Positions 1-12,041 of a DNA stretch of 64,000 nt are shown here, piece by piece. The position numbers and the translations under genes were made by a program. Under the pieces are notes generated by a model. That model did no database searches. It was not told the DNA's origin and saw only the letters and a list, made by a program, of their open reading frames with translations. Origin of the DNA: Phytophthora colocasiae (Eukaryota; Oomycota; Peronosporomycetes; Peronosporales; Peronosporaceae); the NCBI GenBank assembly GCA_018806915.1, contig JAGKQI010000098.1:2356001-2420000 (forward strand). Direction: 5' to 3'. The stretch's first letter is position 1, and each line of letters starts with the position of its first letter.

Positions 1-3000
1 GTGCACTAGCTTCAGAGACTGGAACTTGATCTTCAGAGACTCAAACTCGGCCAATTTCCGCTGCAGGTTCGGCTGATTACATTGATCAGACCTTGGGCCT
101 GCTGGATAACAATACGGGAGTCTCCGACAACCACCAAGTCTCGGATACCACGTTCCAAAGCTAACTTCAATCCATTGATCAGACCACAGTACTCTGAGTC
201 ATTCACAGTGACGTCTTTTAGAGCGAACCCTTGGGCTTCCAGGATGTTCCACCCCGGGAGCTCCCAGAGCACACATCCGCAGCTTCCCAGGCGAGTGGAT
301 GTCTTGGCGGCACTATCAAAACTTAGAACACAACCTCGGTAACCAGCCTCTAGCATCTCCACGCTAATGGGTGCTGGAGGTTTGACTCGCCCCTTGACGG
401 GGATGAGGTTTTCAGAGACCTCATCGAGGTGTTCACGGGGTGTGATGCCCGCTCCAAGAATAGCCGGGAGACCATCTTCATCTCGCTGGATCCTGCGAAT
501 CTCCAAATTCCAGTGTGACAACTTCAATCCCCACTTCACGTTCCGACCGTCCGCCGAACTGGATGACAGGAGCCATTTCAACACCGAATGTCTGGTGTAC
601 ACCGTGATCACGGGACTCGTGTTTACCAGAGCCCGAAAGTTCTCCAGAACCCTGAGAATCGCGATGACCTCCTTCTCTGCGATGTGATACCGGCGTTCTG
701 CCTCATTCAGCACACGTCCAGTGAACCGTACGGGGTGTATTACTCCATCGTACTCCTGTCCCAAGACGGCTGAAGCAGCCCACGGGTTCGCATGAGGTAT
801 AATAACGAAAGGTCTGGTGCGATCTGGGTGTCTGAGGAGCGGTGTCGAGACAATCTTGCGCTTCAGAATCTCAAAGGCTTCCTTAGCTCGAGCCAAATCT
901 CGACCAGCGCGAATCTGTTCATCAGACAACTCGTAGAGCACAGCAGCGATCACCGGTAAGTCTTCAATAAACTTGTTATAGTAATTCAGACTTCCCATGA
1001 AACTCTGTACTCCCTTGAGTGTCGACGGGAACGGCAATTCTTCTACTCCCTTGACGATCTTCGGCGTGGCTCTCAGCCCTTCAGCACTGATCTCATGCGA
1101 CAGATAAGGAATCGTCAGCTTCCCGAACTCGCTCTTGGGCAAGCTCACAGAAATGTTCCAGTATCTGAGTCTGAAAAGCAAGGCGTTCAAGTCTTCACAA
1201 AGTTGATCCCAGGTGGGCGCCCCATGAGCAATGTCGTCAATGTAGGAACTTCGTCCGAGTACCGGTCCCATGAAGGACGGGACTGGGATGTTCCTATGAA
1301 AGACAGTCATTTGGTCGGTGAGCACCGGAAACTCTGGCATGTGTTCATCAGAGTTCTGAAGTTGTTCACCGGACATCAGACCATGTACGTCGGAGTTCTG
1401 AGGTTCTAACTTCAGGAATTCCAGCACATCGGGATCAACGTCGGCTTCTTCTTCAGGTGACAGTCGCACGAACCCCCACAGGCAGTTATCCAACATCGCC
1501 TGGTATACCAGGGGCGCGTTCTTCAGACCGAAGGGCATTCTTACCCACTGGAAATGTCCAAATGGGCAGATGAACGCTGAGATCAGCCTCGCACGCTCCG
1601 TCATTCGAATAGCCCAAAAACCACTCGCCATATCCAGACTCATAAACCACAGTGCTGCCTCAAACCCAATCAACAGATCGTCTATCAGGGGCAACGGATA
1701 ACGCGACAACTGGATAAAACCATTCACCACTCGATAATCAATACACATGCGTATGTCCACACCATTCTTCTTGAGGACAATCACAATTGGTGATGCCCAA
1801 GGCGAAGTCGAGTACTCGATGAGTCCGGTCTCCAGGAGTTTCTTCAGAAGTTCGTACACCTTGATCATCAGGTGAGGGGCAACGGACCTCGGACGTTGGG
1901 CAACAGGTTTAGCGTCTCCCACGTCCAAGTCACAGACCACGCCCCTTGCCGGGGCAGGTGCGGCGTTGCCGTCTCCCAGAAAGATTTTCCGATGATACTT
2001 CAGAATGTCCCTGAGTTTCTTCTCCATCTCCGGCGTTGTTTTCCCGGGAACTCCAACATCAGCCTTGTCAATGTCACATTCAGGAGTCAAATCTTCCAGT
2101 TCAGGTAGCATAACCAGCTGATCACGTAATTGAGAGAGCAGCTCTGTTCCTTCCCGTATGTAGACACCGGGTTCTAGATCCAATTCCTCGTTCGTGACTC
2201 GCATGCACCGCTCGTACTCGGCTCGGAGCTTTTCCACAGGGGTGCCTGGCATACACTGGATTGGGATGTCCCATGAACAGTCTGTCGGATCCTCATCTCC
2301 CATGAACAGTTCACCGGAAACACTTAGGGTGACTTCATCCTTGACAACGTTACTCGAAATTTCAGACGTGTTTCCGGAGTCTTTCGGAGTCTTTTGCTCT
2401 GATGCCAATTCCAGATCTCCGGTGTTCACAGCGGTATCTCGGGTCTCCTCTTTTCCGGCATCCACCCAGTCATCTGTCTGCGTAGCCACATCCAAAGCGA
2501 AACGAACTTGTTTTGTTCGTGGGACCGAAGTAGGCCTCACAAACTGTACTCGAGCATTATCCAGCCTTGGGCGTTGTAAGATCTTAGTTGGCCACGGGTA
2601 TACCGGGTGATCTACACACGGAGGTTGAGGCATCAGATCCTCCAAGTCAGCTTCGGCCTTCAGGCGTCTCTTCGTCTCTGGTGACGGAGTGTTCTCCAGA
2701 ATCAAAACTTCCCAGTCACGATAGGCTGCAGAGCCTGGTCGTACAAAGCGACCATGTCGTGGGAAAAATCCATACTCCACAATCCTTGCAACGTCAGAAA
2801 ATTCATTCACCCACGTATTCCTGTCAGAAATGTTCACCACGCGCACCGCCACAGGCCATGACCGGGCTGCATAAATCAGCTGAGTCACCCAACGGTCTCC
2901 ACGTCCCGCCCACACGACTTCTCGTTGCGGGTTCGTCGGACCATAATCAATACGAACAACAAATTCTTCACCAGGTCTCAGAAGTACAGCTTCACTTGGT

Positions 3001-3656
3001 CTGATGGACCTGTTCCTGCCGATATGATCACCAGGCTCCCAGCTGCACATCATCACCACGACTTCATCTGGCATAGATACCAGTCCCTCACGAACGCTGA
3101 TTCTCAGACCAGCGGCGAACATGAATCCCATTCCCAATAGCACGTTTATACCTTCGCCGATATTCGCAACCCAGACATCAACAATGTAAACCACTCTCGG
3201 TCCGAGAGTTAGCTTGATCTCAGCACTGGCACCAATGTACGTCGGAACACCTCCCATTCCAGACACTCTTGTTTGTTTGTGTGACTTGAGCCTGAGTCCG
3301 AGCTTACGCGCAAAGTCGTAACTCAGGATGTTGATAGTCGCACCGGTGTCCAGGAGAATCTTGGTCCGATGATCATTGACAGCGCCATGCACCATGACCA
3401 CATCACGCTTTGCAGGATCAGGTTAATGATCCTCCCACCAGCCATAACATTCCCCGTCTTTCAGACGAAACTGGATTGTGTCGTCCGGAGGCGGTTCATT
3501 GTCTCTCGGAAAGTCCGGTGAACAGTCTCTCGGAAAGTCCGATGAACTGTCTCTCAACCGCGAAATTTCTGAAGACATGGCTGATTCTTGAGCTAAAGCG
3601 GTCATGCAATGTTGATTTTTAGGTTGGGTTGTTTTCAGCTCCGGTCCTACGTACAC
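1..3656 (-). pseudogene. Ty3/gypsy Pol, protease-RT-RNase H-second RNase H, broken and cut by window edge
   Basis: Retrotransposon polyprotein read right to left. In order: an aspartic protease (LLDTGAT, later LLGMGF) near 3.3 kb, a long variable linker, reverse transcriptase with FMSLDMASGFW, PFGLKNAP and YIDD (the usual YVDD/YFDD box), an RNase H, and a second RNase H near 1-400 (FDSAAKTS, VNDSEY, VVGDSR). The second one matches the archaeal-type RNase H known from some gypsy elements. Integrase would lie beyond position 1. Two lesions are visible. A TAA at 3423-3425 is in frame with the 234-nt open stretch upstream. Near 73-78 the frame changes: the called ORF ends in a short nonsense tail, while the neighbouring frame continues a plausible helical sequence to the window edge, which looks like loss of one base. 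The frame is -1 relative to the gag ORF. The copy is inactive as read. Confidence 0.85.
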
Positions 3657-3721
3657 TAGAACACATAACTCTGGGGGTGTGCCTTGCCCGGCGCGTTTCG
3701 GATCCCCATCCGACGGGCTTG

Positions 3722-6700
3722 CTAGTTTAACTGTTTCCCAGAGTCAGCCTCGTCACCCAGGAGTCTCTCCAGTAGGTGATCCGGCAGGTCCTTCAGTGTA
3801 CCTTGACGGGCTAGTTTCTTGAGGGATTCCAGAGTCTTGATGTCTTCGCATGGTCTCCCAGAGTGCACCTTTCCGCAAACCTCACACGGCGGTACTCGGC
3901 ACATCCTGCTCGGGTGACCCTTTTTCTGACATCTGTCACAGACAATGTCTCTCCAACAGTTCTCTTCAGAGTGACCCGAGCGGCGACACTTCTCGCAGAA
4001 CTTATTCCAGTAGTCAGGGTTGTCCCGACGTGTCTGCTGGAAGTCTTGACCTGACGATCCTCGGGGGGACTGGGGCGGCGGTCGCCATCCCATGTTGTCC
4101 ATGACCCGATAAACTTCGTTTGTCAGAGTCTGAGTCCAGTCAGCACCACCAGGCGCCTGAGAAGCAGATTGTACACCAGACGAAGATTGTACACCAGACA
4201 TCTCGCGATCATGTTCTGACGACGAAGCTCTGGTATCCTTCTCTTGAGTTCTGGTATCCGCATCGACATCGTCAGAGGCATCAGGGTCTGCTTCTCGGGC
4301 GACGTAAGTCTTCCCCATACGCTTCGGCTTAAACTGTCCGCGTGGGAGATTGTCCGCTCGGAAATCCCGATGTCTGGTGGTCGTAGTGTCTTGATCAGCA
4401 GTTCGCCAGACATCTTCGTCCTGTTGCAGAGCATATTCCAAGTCCGAGATACTCCTGAACTTCCGGCCTTGTAACGCGATCTTCAGACGCTCGTCCTTCA
4501 GCTTGGTGATGTACCTCAGAACGTGTTTCTCCAGGCGTCTGGAGGATTTTCTGAAGTCCACCTCAGCTTTTCCGGCGGCCGAGTTCAGGCGATAGAAGAA
4601 GTCCAACGGAGTCTCGGAACTCTTCATTTCCATCGTGAAATATCTCTCGGAGTATGATGACCGGGCCTTGCAATAACGCCTGCGAAACTCCGATGATAAT
4701 TCTTTCCAGTCACGGGAAACGCTCTTCGGAAGCTGGTTAAACCAATCTCTGGCAGACACTGGGAGCTTCAGCTTGAGCTCTTGAATGCGGGTCTTGTTCG
4801 TCCACGCTCCCTGAGATGCCATGTTCACGAAGCGCTCCCACCAGTGAACACGCTCCCGTAATGTCGCTCGGGGATCAAATTCTCCGATGATACTTGAGTT
4901 TATGAAGGGCCTCATAGTCAACAGGGTCGCTCCAGCTTGTCCCTGAGACGCAGAAGTCAGGTTTACAACCTCCGGAGGATCCAAGTCATCAGAAGACGAA
5001 TCACTTGAGTCCGAGCTTGAGTCACTTGAGCTTCCACCCGGTTCTGGATCATTCCTGCGTCTCCCTGGCTTCCGAGGAGCGTCTCGTCCATCTTCTGAGC
5101 GTCTTTCACTCGGTTTCCGGTGTCCATCGCGCCTGGGAGTCGCTGGGCGCCTTCCTTCAGTCTTGACCTCGGTCAGGGGAGCCGCTTGAGCCGTCTGGGT
5201 CGTCGTCGCGGCCGCGGTGGCCGCGCCATGCCTTCCAGCCTTCGCGCGCTTGGTTTCGGTCGATCTCCGTAGGGGAAGAGGCGTATGGAAGGCCTCCGTC
5301 GTTTTAATGGGTGTAACCCTACCCCTACTGGCGACTCCTTCTGATCCCCTAACCCCTGGTGTGCAATCCCCCGTATCCCGACTGTTCACCAGAAGTCCGG
5401 TTGCCGGTTTAGGGTCATGTTCACCGGAGATCCGACTCGAAGTTGCTACTTCAGGGTGGGCGACCCCTTGAACTTGGGACAATGTTGCACGAAGGTTCCT
5501 CAATTCTGCGGCCTGGAAACGCTGCATGTTCTGGGAACTTTCTCGCTCCCTGTCGCGCTCCGACTCCACGTCGTGCACCCGCTGTCGTAAGGTCTCCATT
5601 TGCGAAATCCAGTCACGTTTCAGCTCGTCTGCCCAACGCGCACGTTCGGCTTCGGCCTCGGCTTCCCGTTGTTTCCAGCGATCTGCAAACTCGGTCTCCA
5701 GACGCTGTACGTCAGAAAACTGTTCACCAGAAACTTGTACGTCGGACACCTGTCTCTCAGACGACTTCGAATGGTACTTGAGCTTGGACTCTGACACTTG
5801 ACTCCGACGTTCTTCCAAGTCATCCACGCGTCTCTGGGCTTCCAGTCTGGCGCTCTCAGACTCAAGTAGTCGGTCGGTAAGTGTCTGGATCTGCTGGCGC
5901 GTATCAAGTTCTCGTTGTTCACGTCGACGTTCACGCTCCATGGATTATAGACGTTCTCTGGCCAGAAATTCCTTCTGCTCCTGTTCCATTCGACGCTGTC
6001 ATTCCTGTTGCTGCCGCATAGCGTTCAGTTCGATCTGCGCTGGGCCTGATCTCTGAGAACTTCGTGTGTGGCTTGACGCAACGGAACTCAAGCGTCTGGA
6101 AGACACTTTCTGGCGATCCTCGCTCTTCAGACTCTGATGCCTGCTCTGGTGACTTCTCCCACGACTCGAGACGGACGATGATGGAGCTTCTGGCTTCCGG
6201 TGAACAGAATCTCTGGTAGACAACTGTCTCTCGGACTTCACTTCTGGAAACTCCGGCTTCTCTTCCAACATCTCGAAGTCATCGGGCTCTGACTTCACCG
6301 GCATCAGTGTTCGTGTCACGTGGATTCCCATAGACTCTCCGGCGAGCATCCCTCCGGCTTCAGCACCTTGGGCGATCATCGCCAGACCTCCGACAGACAA
6401 CGGCATATGTGCAGACGCCCCTCGACTCATGGACATCAGCGACGAGTCTGTGGAGCTTCCACGAGAGGTCTGGAGTCCCGACGAGTGGTCATCAGACGTA
6501 CGCGAGGTCCCAATGACACTTGGCACAGGCGCATCAGTCGTCAGAGAGCTACCTCGATCTTCAGACATTGGTACACCAGACTCCAAACGAGTGCTATCAG
6601 AGTGACTCTCGTATACTGGCAGCGAACTCAGCGACGGCGTCGACAGTGCAGATGGTGTCGACGAGATTTGTGGGCGCGGCGGACCATGCTGTAGGCGCTT

Positions 6701-7936
6701 GGACTGCGGCGGTTCTCCACTGCTGGACCCGTCGGAACTATGTGTGACTCTGAGTCCGGTCACCCGGAGTCTCATAATCAGCTGTCGTCCTTGTAGGTCA
6801 GCCTTCTCATCGCGTAATATACCATCAGCTTCGCCTTGACGTGCTTCGTTGCCTGCTTTTGCGTCTTCTGGGAGTCGATTGACCTGTGACCTGGCGGTCA
6901 CCGTGGCCCACTCGACCAGTTCTTCAGCAAGTCGGCTCTGAAGCTCCGTCGCCACACTGCGCACTTGAGGTTCGAAGATAGCAGACGCTTGGGTCTGAGA
7001 CCACCTCGGTAGCAGGTTCTGGAACTCAAATCCTGCTTCATACAGCATCGTCTGAAGCACAGCGACGCATTCAGGTGCCGTCAGAGTATTCATCGAGATC
7101 TCGACGTATGACAAGTCTTGGATTCGGCCAAAACTATGGCGTCTCAAGCAGAACTCCGATATCCACATGTCTTCTGGAAACACTGAAGAACACCGCCACT
7201 TGATGTAGTCGCCCGTTGCTGCCGCAGCCTTCTGAAAGACATTTGCGTCAGGCTTCGCTGTTCGCCAGGCGTATTCGACGTTCGGCGGAACAATTCTTCC
7301 AGCGTCCATGTCCCTCCAGCGGCGGAACTCACGGCGTACGTACTTCAAGGCACGTTCTCCATCCAGCGAATCAGCCCTCCCAGACTCATCAGACGGTGTC
7401 TTCAGAGAATCTTCGGACTTCATCGGCATGTCGTCAGACATCGGAGTGTCTTCGGACTTTGGAGTCTTCGAGACACGTTCATCAACCAGTCCGGGTTCCG
7501 TCTTCACTTCCCCCACGGACTTCCCAGAAGCCGTCGACTCAGAACATAAGTCAATGACCTCCGGGGACTCGACCACGTCGGCGCCTCCCTCAGACGCCTT
7601 ATCACCACCCTCACGGGCAGTGGCCACCTCGTCACCAGAAGCTTCAGCTTCGGACGAACCTTCCTCAGAACCTTGTTCGCCAGACACATCGGGTGTCTCT
7701 TGGGCTTCAGGCTCCGCAGCAGGCTGGTCTTCGACCGCCGGTTCCGGGACGTTCACCTCCTCGACTGCTTCCTTTTCACGTGCAGCCTTCCTCTTCTCGC
7801 ATGCCGCCTTCTGAACAGCATCCAAGTCGGGTTGTTCGTCAGGCGGAAGACCTTGAAGACGCTTCGACTGACGTGTCGCCACACTGCGACCACCGCGTCC
7901 CCGACGTCCTCCTCTCGTAGTTCCATGTGAAGCCAT
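3722..7936 (-). pseudogene. Ty3/gypsy Gag with two CCHC zinc knuckles, two in-frame stops
   Basis: One long reading frame. The likely start is the Met at 7936 (MASHGTTRGGRRGRGG), although the frame is open to 8047. It is interrupted by TGA at 5999-6001 and TAA at 5945-5947, both in the same phase as the flanking ORFs, so this looks like one Gag of about 1400 residues with two nonsense mutations. The N-terminal part is acidic and Ser-rich. The middle has a coiled-coil Glu/Arg stretch. A typical retroelement capsid region follows (WWERFVNMA, RDWFNQLP, FFYRLNSA). The C-terminal part has two CCHC knuckles near 3.9-4.0 kb (CEKCRRSGHSEENCW and CDRCQKKGHPSRMC). Short SDVQ/SGEQ-type repeats in the protein follow a 15-bp DNA word that also fills the non-coding leader. 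Confidence 0.75.
3725..3731 (-). promoter_or_regulatory. candidate -1 ribosomal frameshift heptamer GTTAAAC at gag end
   Basis: On the minus strand the last gag codons are TTA AAC followed by TAG (3722-3724), preceded by G, so the heptamer G TTA AAC is in the correct phase. The -1 frame is open from here to the pol ORF with no stop until 3423. About 7 nt downstream comes a possible stem: TCGGAT, loop GGGG, ATCCGA, inside a weaker CCCG/CGGG pair. GTTAAAC is a known viral -1 slippery heptamer (arteriviruses). Use of the site here is inferred. Confidence 0.5.
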
Positions 7937-8047
7937 CTTGAATATAGACGCTTGACAGGAAACCCTCTCCTCAAACTCTCTTAGATCCGGTGATATCACA
8001 ATACCAAGATCCGGGCACGCGCACCAGTTGTCGCGAATTCGGTGCAA

Positions 8048-9900
8048 CTTTTACCGCGGTGCAGGGGCGTACAGTGAACCTGGAAGTGTGACTACCGGTA
8101 ATTATACCAGAGTCACACAGCAAGGTGGGCGTGTGTTACCTTGTGCTGTCCTCGTAGGTTCGTTGTCTTGGTAATGAGACCCTCGCCGGGGTCGTGAGAG
8201 TGTTGATGAGAGTGAGGGTTCCTTGCGTGGGCCGTCGGATGTCCTTCTGGTCCTCACAGGAGCGCTTGAGAGTCGAACGTTTTCCGGTGAACACTTGTGT
8301 ACACCAGAGATTTCTGAAAGCAAAAGAGAAATTAATACAATGGGAAGTCCAGTAATTAGACTTCCGAGATAACCGCAATATAGAGTTCCGATATACAAAT
8401 ATGTAGCTGCTCTTATTCTTTCCTGGCCCTTGAGCAGTGGGCTAGTTCTCCAGGTCAACTAGGAAATGTTCACCAGACACCTGGTCTGTCTGGTATTCCC
8501 GTAACTTTCGCGCACCACCCTCTAATATATAGAGGGAAAATAAACCAATACACTATCAGTTATATAACAGTCTACCGAGCGTCTTGAGAGCGACTGTCTA
8601 GCTCCCAAAACCTGTCCAAACGTACAATATGAAATGGGCTACCGCTAGAGACAAGACAAACGACCCAACTAGTAAATGGAATAGGTGGGTCCTCTCAGGT
8701 CTCTGCGTTACGCTGATCTCCACCTAAAGGGGCTTGATAGGTGAGAGATCACACGACTCAAAGCTTTGTCGTGGCCTTACACTTCCGAAGAACCGACGAA
8801 TCGACCTTGGGGTTGTAACGCAAAATTAGCTCGGGGGTACCGATCAAATTGAACTCTGGTTATCTATCTCGTATCTCTCTGTCTTCTGTCTTCCATATTC
8901 TCATATACACTTGGTTTCAGTATAACTCAGGAACTTTCACTTGGGCTCACTATGGTAGTCGATGCTGCAGATCTTGTCGAGTCGACACTTAATGATGTCA
9001 TTACAGGGATGAGCAGGTTGCGTTTCACTTGATTGCGTGAGGTCGTGTTGGGTACACTTGGTTTCAGTATGGGGTGGACTTCAGAGTGTCAGAGTCTGGT
9101 ATCCTGTTCGTCAGGGTCTGGAATCATGTGCGTCGGAGACATGTTCATCGGAACCATGTACTCCGGAATCATGTACATCAGAGTCATAAGTACCAGAGTC
9201 GTGACACTTGGGTCTGTTCATCGGAGTCTTGTACGTCGGAGTCTGTTCATCGGAAACTGGTAAATGTCTGGAATATTGCTTGTATAAGCCGGACACATCA
9301 GACTTGTTTACCAGAATCATGTTCATCAGACTCATGTACGTCAGACTCCATGTACGTCGGACTTCATGTACGTCGGACTCCATGTACATCAGACTTCATG
9401 GTGTGGTATCAGAGTTTCCATGCGTGATACCAGAAATCCATGAGTGTTTTTAGGGTGCGGAGCACGTATGCTGCAACGCACGAAGTCCAATCGGGATATG
9501 CGCGGGGTGCGCTACGTCCGGTGCGCGATACTTGGTATCTTGTGGGTATAACTATATTCCTTGAACCATCATCGTCACACAGGACGGCAACGGGATGAGG
9601 TCTCTCAGAGATACATTCTTCTGAGAGACTTTCTGCCAACCTTTAGGCACTCATCGTCGGGGAAAGTCCGGTGATCAGACTGAGTGTTGTTGTCTCTCGG
9701 AGTTTGTGCACTTTTCCGAGGAACACTTCTGATCTCTTGGGCCCCTTTGCAGTACAGGTGAAGGTTAATATATATAGCAGTTTTCTTCCACAGACCCATC
9801 ATATTGTCACACGGGACATAACCTCGTCCCACATCTCCCTTTCTCCCACAATCCAGTATATGTCCAATCACATCACAGCGTAACGTCCATATCCACTCGA
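8048..9900 (-). other. non-coding leader / probable 5' LTR region of the first gypsy element
   Basis: No convincing gene. It lies upstream of Gag on the minus strand and probably holds the 5' LTR and leader, but I could not fix the LTR ends. A TATATA stretch inside an inverted repeat (about 8521-8538) could be the element promoter. A phrase ending ACTTGGTTTCAGTAT occurs near 8908 and again near 9055. An inverted pair TGGTATCA/TGATACCA lies at 9404-9411 and 9425-9432. TGGTATCAGAG at 9404 matches the usual initiator-tRNA primer site, but in plus orientation, so its role is unclear. Confidence 0.4.
9081..9400. repeat. degenerate 15-16 bp tandem repeat array
   Basis: Four exact 15-bp periods sit at 9127-9141, 9142-9156, 9157-9171 and 9172-9186, e.g. 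TGTGCGTCGGAGACA and TGTTCATCGGAACCA. More units follow at about 9217-9260 and 9318-9400 (TGTACGTCGGACTCCA and similar). The rough consensus is TGT[TA]C[GA][TC]C[GA]GA followed by 4-5 variable bases. The same word occurs singly and in short runs inside the gag and pol ORFs of this element. Confidence 0.8.
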
Positions 9901-9943
9901 AAAATCGTAATTAGCAACGTGTCAATCGGAGCTCATGGAAGAG

Positions 9944-10607
9944 TCAGATATAGTAGTCGCGTCTTTGAATCTCGGACTCAAAGACAACCTCAGCGGCGAC
10001 GTCGTCGTCGTTGATACTGTTGCATGCATACAACAGTATCGGGTTCGGTGATGAGCTAGCACCGGACCACTCATGGATCTGTGCCTCAGTAGGCATCCAT
10101 GGTGCACGCACTGGAGGATCAGTGCGTGGAGCAGTGAGCGCCTTCAACATGGGGGACGCTTCATCATCACTGCGCGGACGCTTCGAACTTGAAGCGTCCG
10201 AGGCTTCAACACGAGGTCGTCGGGACCCCACGGGTGGGTCAGACGTGTCTTTGGACGAAGACACGGGAGCGGGAGCCTTGGCATCAAGCTCTCCTTCCTC
10301 GACATCGTCGTCGTAGTCGAGGATGTCTTCATAGTCCTCTCCAAAGAGTTCTTTGAGAGGGATTCTTAATCTCTGCTAGAGAAGAAGACTTCTTCTTCTT
10401 CTAATGCTTCTTCTTGTGGAGAGCACGGTAGTCGGTGACAGAGAGCTTCTCTGTCGAGCCGCTGGAAGCAGCAGTGCTAGTGGGCACTGTTGAGGTTGTG
10501 GTTCCTGCTGCAGAGGCAGCAGGGGAGGCTTGCGCGTCCGCAGAAGCGGACGGAGACGTGGGCGTTGGCGAGTCCATTGCGAAATGAACTCGGATTTCTC
10601 TCGGCAA
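9944..10607 (-). pseudogene. broken gag-like N-terminal ORF
   Basis: Reading leftwards from Met at 10607 or 10577, a Ser/Thr/Ala/Pro-rich leader ends at a stop just after RALHKKKH (10401). A neighbouring frame then continues with an acidic stretch (DYEDILDYDDDVEEGELD) and a region ending at 9944 that contains PWMPTEAQIHEWSG. The two parts read as one ancestral protein broken by a stop and a frameshift near 10.34-10.40 kb. The composition resembles the start of oomycete retroelement Gag proteins, but no diagnostic motif (zinc knuckle, capsid) remains, so the identity is an inference. Confidence 0.4.
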
Positions 10608-10678
10608 CTTGACGGTCTTTTCAAGTTCTGTTGATTGACGTGTCGAGACCGATACGTCGAATCTTAACGGGGGGATGG

Positions 10679-10924
10679 TGTAACGGGGTTACACGTACAA
10701 GTGGTTGTACCACTTGTAACTCTAACAATTAGGATAACTGTTAAAGGTTGGAAATGGGTCTCAGACCTTGGTGTGCTGTACACACCAATGGCTACATGGA
10801 CGAACCACATTATTGGGTGGTTCGTGTGTATTTGTGCATATTATTGGTAGAAAGTAACGGATTTCAACCAATCACTGAGCAGAGTTTCTGCCAACCACAC
10901 GTTGGCAGACCCTTTAGAAATAGA
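10679..10924 (+). repeat. possible LTR fragment starting TGTAACGGGG
   Basis: TGTAACGGGG at 10679-10688 is the same ten bases that open the 3' LTR of the intact gypsy element at 20728. It is preceded by a purine-rich tract (GGGGGGATGG) like a 3' polypurine tract, and GAATCTT lies just upstream in both places. The sequence then diverges, so this would be another LTR family. It runs into the Tc1/mariner insertion, and I could not find its far end after 12,043. Confidence 0.35.
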
Positions 10925-10926
10925 TA

Positions 10927-12041
10927 CACTCCGCGCCAGGATAGATCGGCCACCCACGTTGCTGGCCGTAACTCAGTCAATTTTAGGAGTTGGAGCCTGC
11001 TATTTAGATATGTTTTGCAGCTATTTTTGACTAAAGCGGTGTTTGTGCTAACGAGCTGGATATTGCAATTCATCGGGTGGCTAGCATACAGCGGAGCACT
11101 TTTGGCACCTCGACAGGTTAGATCGGCCACCAACACAATACAAATCTCAAATCAAATGTGACTAAATGATTGCATATCAAAAGAGTCGATGAAGACGAGT
11201 GGTCTGTATTGGTGCTTTCAGCGCTTACTTGGCAAGATGCCACGCAAGAAAAAGCCCCACCAACCCCAGAAGAAGCCCCGCCTCACTGATAATGAGCGGG
11301 GTAGAATTCAAGGCATTCGGGAAGCGGGTGTGAGCGCTCGTAACACTGCACTGCTGACCTCCCGCAGCCGAGACACCGTCGCCCGTGTTGTTGCCCCAGC
11401 TCCCACTGCGAAACCAAAGCGCCCAGGCCCCCCACCTAATCTAACGGATCGTGAAACACGGCGCCTAGGCACCGACTACATCTACCAGCAGGATAACGCA
11501 AGCATTCACGTCTCCAAGCAAACTAAGGGTTTTTTTACGGAGCAAGCTGTAGATGTTCTAGATTGGCCATCAAAGACGCCGGATCTTAATCCCATAGAAA
11601 ATCTGTGGTCTATTATGAGTAGGAGGGTCTATACTAATGGAAAACAGTATGAGAGCGTAGCAGATTTAACTGTTGCGCTCTTTGAGGCATGGGAATCAAT
11701 CCCATTAGTTCTACTAAAGTCCCTCATCGAGTCGATGCCACGTCGATGCGTAGAAGTAGTTGATAGGAACGGAAACAGGACTCACTATTGATATGCAATC
11801 ATTTAGTCACATTTGATTTGAGATTTGTATTGTGTTGGTGGCCGATCTAACCTGTCGAGGTGCCAAAAGTGCTCCGCTGTATGCTAGCCACCCGATGAAT
11901 TGCAATATCCAGCTCGTTAGCACAAACACCGCTATAGTCAAAAATAGCTGCAAAACATATCTAAATAGCAGGCTCCAACTCCTAAAATTGACTGAGTTAC
12001 GGCCAGCAACGTGGGTGGCCGATCTATCCTGGCGCGGGGTG
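10927..12041 (+). mobile_element. Tc1/mariner-type element, internally deleted, with 254-bp TIRs
   Basis: Flanked by TA on both sides (10925-10926 and 12042-12043), the target duplication expected for Tc1/mariner. Near-perfect inverted repeats of 254 bp lie at 10927-11180 and 11788-12041, so similar that both encode the same antisense ORF (MLVADLTCRGAK...). Between them is a shortened transposase gene. At 1115 bp it is shorter than an autonomous copy. The TIRs differ at only a few positions by eye (for example CACTCC versus CACCCC at the tips), suggesting a fairly recent insertion or arm-to-arm conversion. Confidence 0.9.
11237..11791 (+). pseudogene. Tc1-type transposase with central deletion
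   Basis: Likely start MPRKKKPHQ (the frame is open from 11189). The N-terminal helix-turn-helix region (LTDNERGRIQGIREAGVSARN) joins directly to the C-terminal catalytic part YQQDNASIH ... DWPSKTPDLNPIENLW. Exactly 34 residues separate the Asp of QQDNA and the Glu of PIENLW, the DD34E spacing of Tc1 transposases. The region carrying the first catalytic Asp and the second DNA-binding helix-turn-helix is missing, apparently by an in-frame deletion after RETRRLG. The protein is about 185 residues against roughly 340 for the family. It cannot catalyse transposition but could still bind TIRs. Reading frame and stop are intact. Confidence 0.85.

Noticed and set aside
9404..9414. TGGTATCAGAG as an initiator-tRNA primer site
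   Set aside because: It is on the plus strand while the surrounding element runs on the minus strand, and no LTR end lies next to it; probably chance.
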